Below are positions 38,544 to 50,943 of a DNA stretch of 64,000 bases, in pieces (the first letter of the stretch is position 1; each line of letters opens with the position of its first letter). The notes below the pieces were generated by a model. It was given only the letters and a program-made list of their open reading frames with translations, ran no database searches and was not told the origin of the DNA. Both the position numbers and the translations under genes were made by a program. Source of the stretch: Ramlibacter montanisoli (GTDB taxonomy: Bacteria > Pseudomonadota > Gammaproteobacteria > Burkholderiales > Burkholderiaceae_C); assembly GCF_013087525.1 (NCBI RefSeq), contig NZ_JABFCS010000001.1, forward strand, positions 3,534,001 through 3,598,000, in the 5' to 3' direction.

Positions 38544-40790
38544 ATGACCAGCCGAACCCAGATCCACGGACTTGCGGTGGACAGCGCGCTCAAGCGCTTC
38601 CTCGACGAACAGGTGCTGCCCACCGTCGGCGTCGACGGCGCGAAGTTCTGGCAGGGCTTCGACGCGATCGTGCGCGAGCTGTCGCCGAAGAACGCCTCGC
38701 TGCTGGCCGAGCGCGACCGCCTGCAGTTCGAACTCGATACCTGGCACCGCGGCCATCCCGGCCCGGTCCAGGACATGGCGGCCTACCGCGGCTTCCTGGA
38801 GAAGATCGGCTACCTGGTGCCGGTGCCGAAGGGCGCGAAGGCGACCACCGCCAACGTCGACGCCGAACTCGCAGTGCAGGCCGGCCCGCAGCTGGTGGTG
38901 CCGATCCTCAACGCACGCTACGCGCTCAACGCCGCCAATGCGCGCTGGGGCTCCCTGTACGACGCTTTCTACGGCACCGACGTGATCCCCGAGACCGGCG
39001 GCGCCGACAAGGGTCCCGGCTACAACGAAGTGCGCGGCGCCAAGGTGATCGCGCGCGGCCGCCAGGTGCTGGACCAGGCGGTGCCGCTGGCCGGCGGCTC
39101 GCATGCCGATGCCACGCTGTACAAGGTGGAAGGCGGCCAGCTGGTGGTGCAACTCAAGGGCGGCAAGTCCTCGGGCCTGAAGGACCCGGCGAAGTTCGCC
39201 GGCCACCAGGGCGACGCGGCATCGCCGTCTTCGATCCTGGTGAAGAACAACGGCCTGCACCTGGACATCGTGATCGACCGCAAGAGCGCGATCGGCGCCA
39301 CCGACGCGGCCGGCGTGAGCGACATCGTGGCCGAAGCGGCGCTGTCCACCATCCTCGACCTGGAAGACTCGATCGCGGCGGTCGATGCGCAGGACAAGCT
39401 GCTGGCCTACCGCAACTGGATGGGCATCCTGCAGGGCACGCTGACCGAGCAGGTGAGCAAGGGCGGCAAGTCCTTCACCCGCGGCCTCAACCCCGATCGC
39501 GTCTACACCGGCCCGGACGGCCGCGAAGTGCGCCTGCACGGCCGCTCGCTGCTGTTCCTGCGCAACGTCGGGCACCTCATGACGAATCCCGCGATCCTGT
39601 GGGACGGCGACAAGGAGATCTACGAAGGGATCATGGACGCGGTGATCACCACCGCGATCGCGATGATCGACCTCCAGAAGGGCAATGGCACGAAATCGGG
39701 AAGCGACGCAAGCGTCGCGGGCATCCGCAACTCGCGCACCGGCTCGGTCTACATCGTGAAGCCCAAGATGCACGGCCCGGCCGAAGTGGCCTTCGCCTCC
39801 GAGCTGTTCGGCCGCGTCGAACAGCTGCTCGGGCTGCCGGCCAACACGGTGAAGCTGGGCATCATGGACGAGGAGCGCCGCACCAGCGTGAACCTGCAGG
39901 CCTGCATCGAGGCCGCCGCGGCGCGCGTGGCCTTCATCAACACCGGCTTCCTCGATCGCACGGGCGACGAGATGCACACCGCCATGTACGCGGGCCCGAT
40001 GATCCGCAAGGGCGACATGAAGTCCAGCGCCTGGATCCAGTCCTACGAGAAGAACAACGTGCTGGTGGGCCTGAACTGCGGCCTGAGCGGCCGCGCGCAG
40101 ATCGGCAAGGGCATGTGGGCCATGCCGGACCTGATGGCCGCGATGCTGGAACAGAAGATCGTGCACCCCAAGGCCGGCGCCAACACCGCTTGGGTGCCCT
40201 CGCCCACCGCGGCGACGCTGCACGCGCTGCACTACCACATGGTGGACGTGTTCGACGTGCAGAAGTCGCTGCAGCAGGGCAACACGGAGGCCGAGCGCGA
40301 GAAGTTGCTGCAGGGCCTGCTGACCGTGCCGGTGGCCGCGCAGGCGAACTGGAGCGCCGAGGAGCGCCAGCAGGAACTCGATAACAACGCACAGGGCATC
40401 CTGGGCTACGTGGTGCGCTGGATCGACCAGGGCGTGGGCTGCTCCAAGGTGCCCGACATCCACAACGTGGGCCTGATGGAGGACCGCGCCACGCTGCGCA
40501 TCTCCAGCCAGCACATCTGCAACTGGCTGCTGCACGGCGTGGTGACGGAGCAGCAGGTGCGCGAGACCTTCCAGCGCATGGCCGCCGTGGTGGACAAGCA
40601 GAACGCCGGCGATCCGGCCTACCAGCCGATGGCGGGCAACTGGGAAAAATCCTTCGCCTACCGCGCGGCCCTGGACCTGGTGTTCAAGGGCAAGGAGCAG
40701 CCCAGTGGCTACACCGAGCCGCTGCTGCACGCCTGGCGCCTGAAGGTGAAGGAAGCGGCGCAGGCGCAGCCGCTCGCGCGCGCCGCCTGA
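38544..40790 (+). CDS. glcB: malate synthase G
   Basis: The 748-residue single-chain malate synthase condenses glyoxylate with acetyl-CoA. It has the G-isoform length and segments [57 protein letters not shown] and [14 protein letters not shown], with catalytic-site [23 protein letters not shown] precedes the ATG at 38544. The frame is intact over 2.2 kb. It closely follows the haloacid dehalogenase gene. Confidence 0.97.
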   Translation: MTSRTQIHGLAVDSALKRFLDEQVLPTVGVDGAKFWQGFDAIVRELSPKNASLLAERDRLQFELDTWHRGHPGPVQDMAAYRGFLEKIGYLVPVPKGAKATTANVDAELAVQAGPQLVVPILNARYALNAANARWGSLYDAFYGTDVIPETGGADKGPGYNEVRGAKVIARGRQVLDQAVPLAGGSHADATLYKVEGGQLVVQLKGGKSSGLKDPAKFAGHQGDAASPSSILVKNNGLHLDIVIDRKSAIGATDAAGVSDIVAEAALSTILDLEDSIAAVDAQDKLLAYRNWMGILQGTLTEQVSKGGKSFTRGLNPDRVYTGPDGREVRLHGRSLLFLRNVGHLMTNPAILWDGDKEIYEGIMDAVITTAIAMIDLQKGNGTKSGSDASVAGIRNSRTGSVYIVKPKMHGPAEVAFASELFGRVEQLLGLPANTVKLGIMDEERRTSVNLQACIEAAAARVAFINTGFLDRTGDEMHTAMYAGPMIRKGDMKSSAWIQSYEKNNVLVGLNCGLSGRAQIGKGMWAMPDLMAAMLEQKIVHPKAGANTAWVPSPTAATLHALHYHMVDVFDVQKSLQQGNTEAEREKLLQGLLTVPVAAQANWSAEERQQELDNNAQGILGYVVRWIDQGVGCSKVPDIHNVGLMEDRATLRISSQHICNWLLHGVVTEQQVRETFQRMAAVVDKQNAGDPAYQPMAGNWEKSFAYRAALDLVFKGKEQPSGYTEPLLHAWRLKVKEAAQAQPLARAA

Positions 40791-40916
40791 GGGCATCCGG
40801 TAACGCGCCGTAACGCACGGCCGACTGGCGTGCGGCGCGGTGCGACTGGCGGCACCGGCGCGCCGCGAGCGTGCGGGCTCTAATGGGCTCTCCACAAGGG
40901 AGCACCGGGTGCCTTC

Positions 40917-43301
40917 ATGTCCGAGGTGAGCCAGACCGTCGCACGCAGCATCGGCGAGGCCGCAGGCACGGCGGCGCGCCTCGTGGCGCAGGCCGTGGAC
41001 CATGCGGCCACGGAGCTGCAGTGCGCCGAGCCGCACACGCCCCCGAACAGCGCCAGTCCGTGGCCGACGCCTGGCACGAACTGCTGGCGCGCCGCAAGGA
41101 CTGGGTGGACCGCTTCCCGGCCCTGTTGCGCAGCGCATGTGAACAGGCGGCGCGCAACGATTCGCCTGCCGCCGCGGGCGGCGACGGCCCCGCCTCCGGT
41201 TTCCTGTCGCTCACGCTGGTGGATGACACCGAGATCGCGCGCAAGATCGAATCCTCGCGCCTGGCGCAGCAGCTCACCTCGATGCTGGAGCGCCCGCTCG
41301 CCGAGCTCGATGCCCTCATGAGCAGTGCCCTCGGCCTGTCCGTGATCCAGCCCGAACGCAATCCGCTGCGGCCCGCCGTGTATGCGCGCGCGCTGCGCGA
41401 GCTGATGGACGCGGGCCAGCCCGATCCCGCCTGGCCCGCGCTCTGGCTGCGCCACATGGTGCAGCCGCTGGCGCACGACCTGGAGCAGGTCTATCGCGAG
41501 CAGGCCAGGCTGCTGACCGATGCACAGGTGCATGCGGCGGACTATCGGCTGGTGACGGTGCCGTCCAAGGGGCCGGCGCAGAACGCACGCGAGCCTGCGC
41601 CCCGGCACGCCCCTGCGCGTGGACCTGCGCCTGCCGCCCCCGCACCGCGGATGGCCGCGGTGGCGCCAGCCGAGAAGCCGGCCTCCTCGCAGGCAACGCG
41701 CAACAGCGGCTTCATGGAACTGCCGCAGCTGCCGCCGCAGGCGGTGGACGGGCTGCGCCTGCGCCTGTTCCTGGCGCGCGACGACCCGCAGGCGCACCAG
41801 CCGGTCGCCGCCAGCTTCCGCGCGCAGGCGGAGGCGGAGCTGCGCGCGATCGAGGAGCGCATCGACACCCGCGTCTACGACGACCAGGCGGCGCGCGAGC
41901 ACATGCACCTGCCGGTGGTGGACCGGCCGGCGCGGCCGGTGGACACGGACACGCCGCTGCGCCAGTCCGTCTGGGGTGAGCTCGGTGCCGCGCGCGAACG
42001 CGCGCTGGTGCGCGGCCGCCTGAAGGCGCAGGCGAGCGAGCTCGGGCAGGTGTTCGGGCTGGAAGTCGTGCGGCGCCTGATCAACAAGGTCGCCGAGGAT
42101 CCCCGCCTGCTCACCCCGGTGCGCGAGGCGATCGTGGCGCTGGAGCCTTCGCTGTCGCGCCTGGCGATGGTGGCGCCGCGCTTCTTCAGCGACGAGGCGC
42201 ATCCCGGCCGGCTGCTGGTGGAACGCGTCGCGGACCGCAGCTTCAAGTACAACGACGAGTTCAGCGTCGAGTTCCAGGCTTTCCTGGTCCCCGTGGCGCA
42301 GACCTTCACGCGCCTGAACGGGATCGAGCGCTTCGACAACGCGATCCCCTTCCAGGCGGCGCTGGCCGCGCTGCAGGCCGGCTGGCGTGCGCAGGACGAT
42401 CTCGACGAGCAGGCGCAGCGCAAGGTGCTGGAGGCGGTGCAGTTCGCCGAGCGGCGGCAGCAGGAGGCACAGCGCATCGCTTCCGAACTGCGGCAGCGCG
42501 AGGACCTCGTGGCCACGCCTTCCGAAGTGCGGGACTTCCTGCTTTCGACCTGGGCGGTCGTGATCGCGCACGCCCGCCTCACCCAGCCCACGGGCGGCAT
42601 CGACCCCGGCGGCCACCTGGCACTGGTGACGGACCTGCTGTGGAGCGTCAACCGCGACCTCGCGCTGCACGACCCGGCGCGCGCCTTCGTGCTGCTCCCG
42701 CGCCTGCTGCTCAAGCTGCGCGAAGGACTGGCGGCACTCGGCCAGCAGCCGGCCGAGAGCGAGGCCTTCTTCCACCAGCTGGAGCAGTTGCACCGGCCGG
42801 TGCTGAAGCTGCGTGCGAAGCACCGCCACCGCGAACTCGCGCCGTCCGAGCCACCGCGCAGCGAGGCCGTCGCCCCGCCCGCGCGGCCCGAGGACCAGCC
42901 GTGGATGGCGCAGGAGCTGCTGCGTGCGGCCGGTTACGAGCAGGCGCCGCCCTCGGATTTCGGCGCGCTGCCGCCCGCCCGCCCAGCAGCCCACGCGCCG
43001 GCCCGAGGAGCCGCTGGACGATCACGCCATCGAGCGCCTGCTGGCGAGGCTGGCGCCCGGCTGCTGGGTCGACCTCTTTTCGCACCGGCAGTGGCGGCGC
43101 GCCAGGCTGGTGTGGGCGGCGGAACGGGGCACGCTCTTCATGTTCGTGGGCAACGGCGGCAAGGCGCACTCGATGTCGCGCCGCATCCTGCACCGGCTGG
43201 TGCGCGACCACCTGCTGCGCACCGTCGAGAGCGAAGGCGTGGTGCCGCGCGCGCTGGAGCGACTGGGCGAACCTTCGGCGCCGCTGCCACTGGCCGCCTG
43301 A
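40917..43301 (+). CDS. DUF1631 family protein, two frame breaks
   Basis: A large soluble protein of about 795 residues, mostly helical and rich in Ala, Arg and Leu, starting MSEVSQTVARSIGEAAGTAARL. Breaks lie at the C5 run 41040-41044 (one base short) and the C run at 42980-42982. A central Pro/Ala linker separates an N-terminal helical part from a C-terminal one ending with GCWVDLFSHRQWRRARLVWAAE, a PilZ-like segment. This fits DUF1631, a family of unknown function. GGGAGCACC lies 20 bases upstream of the ATG, so the start is not certain. Confidence 0.78.
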
Positions 43302-43349
43302 ATCCGCCGCGCAGCCCCCGGCGCGCAGCCGCCCGGGTACGATGGGCGC

Positions 43350-43565
43350 GTGACCCTTTCCGCCCCCGATGCCGTCCTCTGCCCGCTGTGCGGCCAGCCG
43401 AACCGCTGCGCCATGGAGCTCGAGCGGGAGACGGGCGTGGCCCTGGGCCCCTGCTGGTGCACGCGGGTGGAGTTCGACGCCGGCCTGCTCGCCCGCGTGC
43501 CGCAACCGGCGCAGCGCCTCGCCTGCATCTGCGCGGCCTGCGCGCGCGGAAACGCGCCGGCGTGA
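43350..43565 (+). CDS. cysteine-rich CWC family mini-protein
   Basis: The 71-residue protein has seven cysteines in CPLCGQPNRCAMELERETG, GPCWCTRVEF and LACICAACARG, the CWC pattern of small putative metal-binding proteins. It starts with GTG at 43350, and its TGA overlaps the GTG of the MFS gene, so the pair is translationally coupled. Role unknown. Confidence 0.8.
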   Translation: MTLSAPDAVLCPLCGQPNRCAMELERETGVALGPCWCTRVEFDAGLLARVPQPAQRLACICAACARGNAPA

Positions 43566-45031
43566 CGGATCCCGGCTCGGTCGCGGCGATGCGCGAGCGG
43601 CACGGGCCGCGCTACCGCTGGCTGCTGCTGATGTCGGTGATGGTGGGCACCATGGCCTCCATCATGTCGTCCACCGTGGTGAACGTGGCGATCCCCGAGA
43701 TGAGCCAGCACTTCACGCTCAGCCAGGAACGCGCGCAGTGGGTCAGCTCCGGTTTCATGGTGGCGATGACGGTGTCCATGCTGACCACGCCCTGGCTGCT
43801 GGCACGCTACGGCTACCGCCGCACCTACGTCGGCACCATGGTGCTGCTGCTCGCCGGCGGCGTGGCCGGGGGCCTGGCGGGGCAGTTCCCGCTGGTGCTG
43901 GCCGCGCGCGTGGCCGAGGGCCTGGCCGCGGGCGTGGTGCAGCCGATCCCCGCGATCATCATGCTGCGCGCCTTCGAGCCGCACGAGCAGGGCCGCGCCA
44001 GCGGCCTGTTCGGCATGGGCGTCGTGCTCGCGCCGGCGCTGGGCCCGAGCATCGGCGGCGTGCTGGTGGACTGGTTCGGCTGGCGTTCCATCTTCTTCAT
44101 GGTGGTGCCCTTCTGCCTGGTGTCGATCTGGCTCGCCTACCGCTTCGTGCCCACCAGCGCGCCGGGTGGCGCCGCCGCCTTCGGCCAGGGCCCGCGGCTG
44201 GACTGGCGCGGCCTGCTGCTGGGAAGCGTGGGCACGCTGTGCCTGCTCAATGGCCTGGTGGAAGTGCGCGGCGGCGATCCGCTGCTGGCCGGCGCATTGC
44301 TGGTCGCGGCCCTGCTGGCGCTGGGCGCGACCATCGCCTGGCTGCGCCACGCGCGCAGCACCGGGCGCGAGCCCCTGCTGAACCTGGACCTGTTCCGCTA
44401 CCGCACCTATGCCTTCGGCAGCCTGGTGGCCTTCATCTACGGCATCGCGCTGTTCGGCAGCACCTACCTGCTTCCCGTCTACATGCAGCTGGGGCTGCAG
44501 CTGCCGGCCTCGCACGTCGGCACCATCCTGCTGCCCTCGGGCATCGTGCTGGCCCTCACCATCGGCATCGCCGGGCGCCTGACCACGCGGCTGCCCACCT
44601 ACGTGATGGTGAGCGGCGGGCTGGTGCTGCTGGCGGCGTCCTTCGCACTGATGCCGACGATCGGCCTGCACAGCGGGCTGTGGCTGCTGGTGGCCTGGGC
44701 GATCCTCGGCCGCATCGGGCTGGGCTTCATCCTTCCTTCGCTCAACCTGGGCGCGATGCGGCCGCTGGACAAGGCCCTGATCCCGCAGGGCGCCAGCGCG
44801 ATCAACTTCCTGCGCATGCTCGGGGGCGCGACCGGCGTGAGCCTGTGCGCCATCGTGCTCGAATGGCGGCTGGCCGCGCACGGCGACGCGCTCACGCGGC
44901 CGGAGACCAGCCCGGCCCGGCTGGCGGCGTTCAACGAGTCCTTCCTGATGCTCGCCGCGGTCTGCGCCGTGGCCGTGGTCGCGGCCTGGCAGTTGCGCGA
45001 TGCCCCACAGGCCGCGCCCGCTGCCCAATAA
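43562..45031 (+). CDS. MFS multidrug efflux transporter, DHA2 (EmrB/QacA) type
   Basis: The 489-residue inner-membrane protein has about 13-14 hydrophobic helices and the DHA2 motifs: SSTVVNVAIPEMSQHF in helix 1, WVSSGFMVAMTVSMLTTPWLLARYGYRRTYV (motif A), and GLFGMGVVLAPALGPSIGGVLVDWFGWRSIFF (motif C). It probably exports hydrophobic compounds by proton antiport. No MFP partner is adjacent. Start GTG at 43562, with an ATG nine codons later as an alternative. Confidence 0.9.
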   Translation: MTDPGSVAAMRERHGPRYRWLLLMSVMVGTMASIMSSTVVNVAIPEMSQHFTLSQERAQWVSSGFMVAMTVSMLTTPWLLARYGYRRTYVGTMVLLLAGGVAGGLAGQFPLVLAARVAEGLAAGVVQPIPAIIMLRAFEPHEQGRASGLFGMGVVLAPALGPSIGGVLVDWFGWRSIFFMVVPFCLVSIWLAYRFVPTSAPGGAAAFGQGPRLDWRGLLLGSVGTLCLLNGLVEVRGGDPLLAGALLVAALLALGATIAWLRHARSTGREPLLNLDLFRYRTYAFGSLVAFIYGIALFGSTYLLPVYMQLGLQLPASHVGTILLPSGIVLALTIGIAGRLTTRLPTYVMVSGGLVLLAASFALMPTIGLHSGLWLLVAWAILGRIGLGFILPSLNLGAMRPLDKALIPQGASAINFLRMLGGATGVSLCAIVLEWRLAAHGDALTRPETSPARLAAFNESFLMLAAVCAVAVVAAWQLRDAPQAAPAAQ

Positions 45032-45038
45032 TCGAAGC

Positions 45039-45802
45039 ATGTGCCAGCTGCTCGGGATGAACTGCAACACGCCGACCGACGTGACGTTCAGCTTCGCCGG
45101 TTTCGCGCAGCGCGGCGGCCGCACCGACCACCACGCCGACGGCTGGGGCATCGCCTTCTTCGAGGGCAAGGGGCTGCGGCACTTCGTCGACCACCAGCCG
45201 GCCTGCGACTCGCCGGTGGCGGAGCTGATCCGGCGCTATCCCATCAAGAGCCGCCACGTGGTGGCCCACATCCGCAAGGCCACGCAGGGCGAGATCGCGC
45301 TGCAGAACTGCCATCCTTTCGTGCGCGAGCTGTGGGGCCGCTACTGGGTGTTCGCGCACAACGGCGACCTGCAGGACTTCTTCCCGCGCCTGCACGCGAA
45401 CTTCCGGCCGGTGGGCAATACCGACAGCGAACGCGCCTTCTGCTGGCTGATGCAGGAGATGTGGAAGTCGCACGCCGACGTGCCGACGGTGGAGGAACTG
45501 ACGCTGACGCTGCGCGAGCTGACGCCGCGCATCGCGAAACATGGCCGCTTCAACTTCCTGCTGTCCAACGGCGACGCGCTGTGGGCGCATTGCTCCACCA
45601 ACCTGTACTACGTGGAGCGCAAGCACCCCTTCGCGCACGCGCAGCTGGCCGATGAAGACCTGAGCGTCGACTTCGCGCAGCACACCTCGCCGGACGACCG
45701 GGTGGCGGTGGTGGTGACGGCGCCGCTGACGGTCAACGAGACCTGGACGCAGTTCCTGCCGGGGAGCTGAAGGTGTTCGTGGACGGGCAGGTGGTTTCGT
45801 AG
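45039..45802 (+). CDS. class II glutamine amidotransferase (YafJ-like), frame broken near its end
   Basis: The protein starts MCQLLGMNCNTPTDVTFSF, where Cys2 is the Ntn nucleophile, with RGGRTDHHADGWGIAFFEG, HIRKATQGEIALQNCHPF and VFAHNGDLQ typical of this family. As given it stops at 45768-45770. Adding one base to the G4 run at 45761-45764 gives LPGELKVFVDGQVVS and a TAG at 45800-45802, inside repeat copy C. It hydrolyses glutamine amide; the partner substrate is unknown. Confidence 0.87.
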
Positions 45803-45865
45803 GCTGGTGGTGAGCGAAGCGAAGCCCAGCGCTGGGGTGCCGCTGCGCTCACACCGCCAGCCTAC
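45799..45865. repeat. palindromic repeat element, copy C (between converging genes)
   Basis: A 67-bp palindrome starting GTAGGCTGG and ending CCAGCCTAC, centre CCCAGCGCTGGG. Its left GTAG provides the amidotransferase TAG after frame repair, and its right CTAC provides the gshB TAG on the other strand. It may form a hairpin in both transcripts and act as a shared 3' end. Confidence 0.85.
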
Positions 45866-46822
45866 AGGACCGTCCGATCGCGGTCGACGGCGTCCTCCAA
45901 GGCATCCAGGAACATCGCCGGCACGTCGAAGCCGGTCTGCTGCGTGATCTCCTGGAAGCAGGTCGGGCTGGTGACGTTGATCTCGGTGAGGCAGTCGCCG
46001 ATCACGTCCAGGCCGATCAGCAGCAGGCCGCGTTCGGACAGCAGCGGCCCGATCGTTTCCGCGATCTCGCGGTCGCGCTCGGAAATCGGCTGCGCCACGC
46101 CCTTGCCACCGGCGGCGAGGTTGCCGCGGATCTCGCTGCCCTGCGGGATGCGCGCCAGGCAGAAGGGCACCACGCGGCCGCCGATCACCAGCACGCGCTT
46201 GTCGCCCTGCGAGATCTCCGGCACGAAGCGCTGCACCATGATGGTGGTGGCGCCCTGCTGGTTCAGCGTCTCGACGATCGAGCCGAGGTTCATCCCGTCC
46301 GGCCCGACCCGGAAGATGCCCATGCCGCCCATGCCGTCCAGGGGCTTCAGGATGATGTCGCCGTGTTCCTCGTGGAAGCGGCGCACCTCGTCGCCCGAGC
46401 GCGTGACCAGCGTGGGGCTGACGAACTGCGGGAACTCCATGATCGCCAGCTTCTCCGGGTGGTCGCGCAGCGGCCGGCCGGTTGAACACCTTGGTGCCTT
46501 CGCGCTGCGCCTGCTCCAGCAGGTGCGTGGCATAGAAGTACTCGCTGTCGAAGGGCGGGTCCTTGCGCATCAGCACCGCGTCGAAGTCCTTGAGGGCCTT
46601 CACCTCGGTGCGGGTCACCTGGAACCACTCGTCCTCGGCGCCGGTCAGGCGGATCTCGCGCACTCCGGCATGCACCAGGTCGCCGGAGCGCCAGGTGAGG
46701 TGGCGCGGTTCGCAGGCGGCGATGCGATGGCCGCGGCGCTGGGCCTCGCGCATCATCGAGAAGGTCGTGTCCTTGTAGATCCGGAACACTTCCAGCGGAT
46801 CGGCAACGAAAAGGATGTTCAT
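45862..46822 (-). CDS. gshB: glutathione synthetase, frame broken near 46475
   Basis: GshB joins glycine to gamma-glutamylcysteine. The N-terminal domain starts MNILFVADPLEVFRIYKDTT. After the break in the CCGGCCGG stretch at 46469-46480 the ATP-grasp part follows: DHPEKLAIMEFPQFVSPTLVTRS, ILKPLDGMGGMGIFRV, GLDVIGDCLTEINVTSPTCFQEI. Two missing bases explain the break. The gene ends inside repeat copy C. gshA lies 5 kb away on the same strand. Confidence 0.93.
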
Positions 46823-46930
46823 TGCCCTGAACTGTTGCACAAAATTCCGGCGGTCGCGCGGGCGACCTCCCGCAGCCATGCCGCCATCGCGGCTGCCTGC
46901 GTGACCGGCCGCACGGGGCCGTGCATGGCT

Positions 46931-48394
<1,464 letters not shown>

Positions 48395-48529
48395 TGCCTC
48401 CCCCTCTTTCGTCCCGGATCGGCCCGGCCGTGAACAATGTGGCGGCGGTTGCCGCTCGCGCCCGCCGGACGGACAACACGACTGTAACGAAGTGTTCCAC
48501 CATGGTTACACCTTACGAGGAGGTGTCCC

Positions 48530-48922
48530 ATGGTCCCGCAAACGCCGAAGTTCCTGAAGTCGCTGGCCCGCGCCCTGCCGCTGGCCGCCTGCCTGCTGGC
48601 CGGTCCCGCGCTGGCAAGCGATCCCGCCTTCGACCGCGCCGTCGAGTCCTACCACGCCGGCCGCATGTCCGACGCCTACGGCCGGTTCATGGCGCTCGCC
48701 CAGGGCGGCGACCCCGATGCTGCCCGCATCGTCCTGTTCATGGGCCAGTACGCCACCATGCTGTTCCGCACCGAATGGGAACTGACCGACCAGGACAACC
48801 GGATGCTGCGCGAGACCGCCCAGCGCCGCTCCACCCGCACCTTCGTCCCGCTCGAAGCCTTCGGGCATGACTCCACCGGCCTGCGCCACGCGCGCGCCGT
48901 GCGCGAGTCGACGGGCCACTGA
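48530..48922 (+). CDS. small exported hypothetical protein
   Basis: The 130-residue protein has a clear signal peptide (LKSLARALPLAACLLAGPALA, cleavage after ALA) and a helical mature part resembling a Sel1/TPR-like unit (YHAGRMSDAYGRFMALAQGGDPDAARIVLFM). GAGGAGGTG stands just before the ATG at 48530. Upstream lies TGTAAC, 16 bases, GTTACA, an inverted repeat that could be an operator shared with the divergent monooxygenase. No function is assigned. Confidence 0.75.
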   Translation: MVPQTPKFLKSLARALPLAACLLAGPALASDPAFDRAVESYHAGRMSDAYGRFMALAQGGDPDAARIVLFMGQYATMLFRTEWELTDQDNRMLRETAQRRSTRTFVPLEAFGHDSTGLRHARAVRESTGH

Positions 48923-48935
48923 GTCCAGCCTCCCC

Positions 48936-48956
48936 GGAGCCTGCGCGGCAGGCTCC
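48936..48956. terminator. hairpin between converging genes
   Basis: GGAGCCTGC, loop GCG, GCAGGCTCC is a perfect nine-pair stem placed between the exported protein stop (48922) and the kup stop (48956-48958). It lacks a T run, so termination is likely but less certain. Confidence 0.5.
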
Positions 48957-50824
48957 TAGATCTCCACCTTGCTGCCCAGCTCCACCACGGAGTTGCTGGG
49001 CAGGTTGAGGAAGTCGGCGGCGGCACTGGCGTTGTGGTGCATCTGCGCGAACAGCTTTTCCCGCCAGCGCGCCATGCCATGCCCGATGGTGGGCACCACC
49101 ACGTCGCGCGACAGGAAATAGCTGGTGGTCATCGGTTCGAGGTCGCATCCATGTCCGCGCAGCTGCTCCAGCGCGCGCGGGATGTCGATGTCGTTCTTGA
49201 AGCCGTAGTGCAGGGTCACCTGCCAGCAGTCGTGGCCGAGCGACTCGATCTCGACCCGCCGGTCCAGCCCGATCCAGGGAACCTCGTGGTTGCGCAGCGT
49301 GACGAACAGGTTGTGTTCGTGCAGCACCTTGTTGTGCTTCAGGTTGTGCAGCATGGCATTGGGCACCGTGCCCGGCTCCGGCGTCAGGAACACCGCCGTC
49401 CCCAGCACCCGCGTCGGCGGGCTGACGAACACGGACTCCAGGAAGCTGCGCAGGTCGAAGGACTCGCTGCGCATCTTCTCGGTGAGGATGGTGCGGCCCT
49501 TCTTCCACGTCATCATCAGCGTGAAGATGCAGCCGCCGATCAGCAGCGGGAACCAGCCGCCCTGCACCAGCTTGAGCAGGTTGGAGCTGAAGAAGGCCAG
49601 GTCGATGACGAAGAAGACGCCGGTCGCGGTCGCGCACAGCCACAGCGGATACTTCCATCCGTAGCGCAGGACGAAGAAGGTGAGCGTCGTGGTGATCAGC
49701 ATGTCCAGCGTCACGGCGATGCCGTACGCAGCGGCCAGGTTGCTGGAGGACCGGAACATGACCACGGCGATCACGATGGCCACGAACAGGCCCCAGTTCA
49801 CGGCGGGCACGTAGATCTGGCCGGTGTCCTGCACGCTGGTGTGCTGCACGTTCAGCCGCGGCAGGTAGCCCAGCTGCACGACCTGCTTGGTCACGCTGAA
49901 GGCGCCCGTGATCAGCGCCTGCGATGCAATCACGGTCGCCATGGTTGCCAGCACGACCAGCGGCAGCAGCGCCCATTCCGGCGCCATCATGTAGAAGGGG
50001 TTCTTCACCGCTTCGGGCCGCGCCAGCAGCAGCGCGCCCTGGCCGAAGTAGTTGAGCGTCAGTGCCGGCATCACCACGGTGAACCAGGCCAGCCGGATCG
50101 GCTTCTTGCCGAAGTGCCCCAGGTCGGCATACAGCGCCTCGGCGCCGGTGACGCACAGCACGACCGCGCCCAGGATGATGAAGGACGTGCCCGGCTGCTG
50201 CCACATGAACTGCAGGGCGTAGTACGGGCTGATCGCCTTCAGGATTTCCGGGTGGTCGATGATCTGCGAGACGCCCAGCACCGAGATGGTGGCGAACCAG
50301 ACCAGCGTGATCGGCCCGAAGAACTTGCCGATGCCGCCCGTGCCGCGCTTCTGCACGGCGAACAGGCACAGCAGGACCACCAGCGTGAGCGGGATCACCC
50401 ACTCGGCAAAGCGGTGCGACACCACTTCCAGGCCCTCGACGGCCGACAGCACAGAGATCGCCGGCGTGATGACGCCGTCGCCATAGAACAGGGAAGTGCC
50501 GAAGATGCCGATGCCCAGCAGCACCTTGCGCAGCTGCGGCTTGTCCTTCACCGCCTGGGAGGCCAGCGCCAGCATGGCGATCAGCCCGCCCTCGCCGTTG
50601 TTGTCCGCGCGCAGCACCAGCACCACGTACTTCAGCGAGACGATCACCGTGAGCGTCCAGAAGAAGATGGACAGCACCCCGTAGACGTTCTGTGGGGTGA
50701 AGGGCACGTGCCCGCCGCCGAACACTTCCTTGACGGCGTACAGGACGCTGGTGCCGATGTCGCCATAGACGACACCGATGGCGCCGATGGTCAGCGCCGC
50801 AAGCTTTGATTTCGAGTTCTGCAC
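48956..50824 (-). CDS. kup: Kup-family potassium uptake transporter
   Basis: The 622-residue protein has about 12 hydrophobic helices and a soluble C-terminal domain. It starts [31 protein letters not shown], the Kup signature, with [46 protein letters not shown] next. Kup imports K+ with protons at the inner membrane. The frame is intact. It lies 120 bases downstream of gshA on the same strand. Confidence 0.97.
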   Translation of the reverse strand: MQNSKSKLAALTIGAIGVVYGDIGTSVLYAVKEVFGGGHVPFTPQNVYGVLSIFFWTLTVIVSLKYVVLVLRADNNGEGGLIAMLALASQAVKDKPQLRKVLLGIGIFGTSLFYGDGVITPAISVLSAVEGLEVVSHRFAEWVIPLTLVVLLCLFAVQKRGTGGIGKFFGPITLVWFATISVLGVSQIIDHPEILKAISPYYALQFMWQQPGTSFIILGAVVLCVTGAEALYADLGHFGKKPIRLAWFTVVMPALTLNYFGQGALLLARPEAVKNPFYMMAPEWALLPLVVLATMATVIASQALITGAFSVTKQVVQLGYLPRLNVQHTSVQDTGQIYVPAVNWGLFVAIVIAVVMFRSSSNLAAAYGIAVTLDMLITTTLTFFVLRYGWKYPLWLCATATGVFFVIDLAFFSSNLLKLVQGGWFPLLIGGCIFTLMMTWKKGRTILTEKMRSESFDLRSFLESVFVSPPTRVLGTAVFLTPEPGTVPNAMLHNLKHNKVLHEHNLFVTLRNHEVPWIGLDRRVEIESLGHDCWQVTLHYGFKNDIDIPRALEQLRGHGCDLEPMTTSYFLSRDVVVPTIGHGMARWREKLFAQMHHNASAAADFLNLPSNSVVELGSKVEI

Positions 50825-50943
50825 GAAGGGCCCCGTCCCGGCACGCGCCGCCGGTTAGGGTCTTGGCCTAGGGACCGCTATTGTGCGCCGCGCCCGCCCC
50901 GGCACCAGGGATTGTTGCAGTGCAGCAACTCGACACCGCGCGA

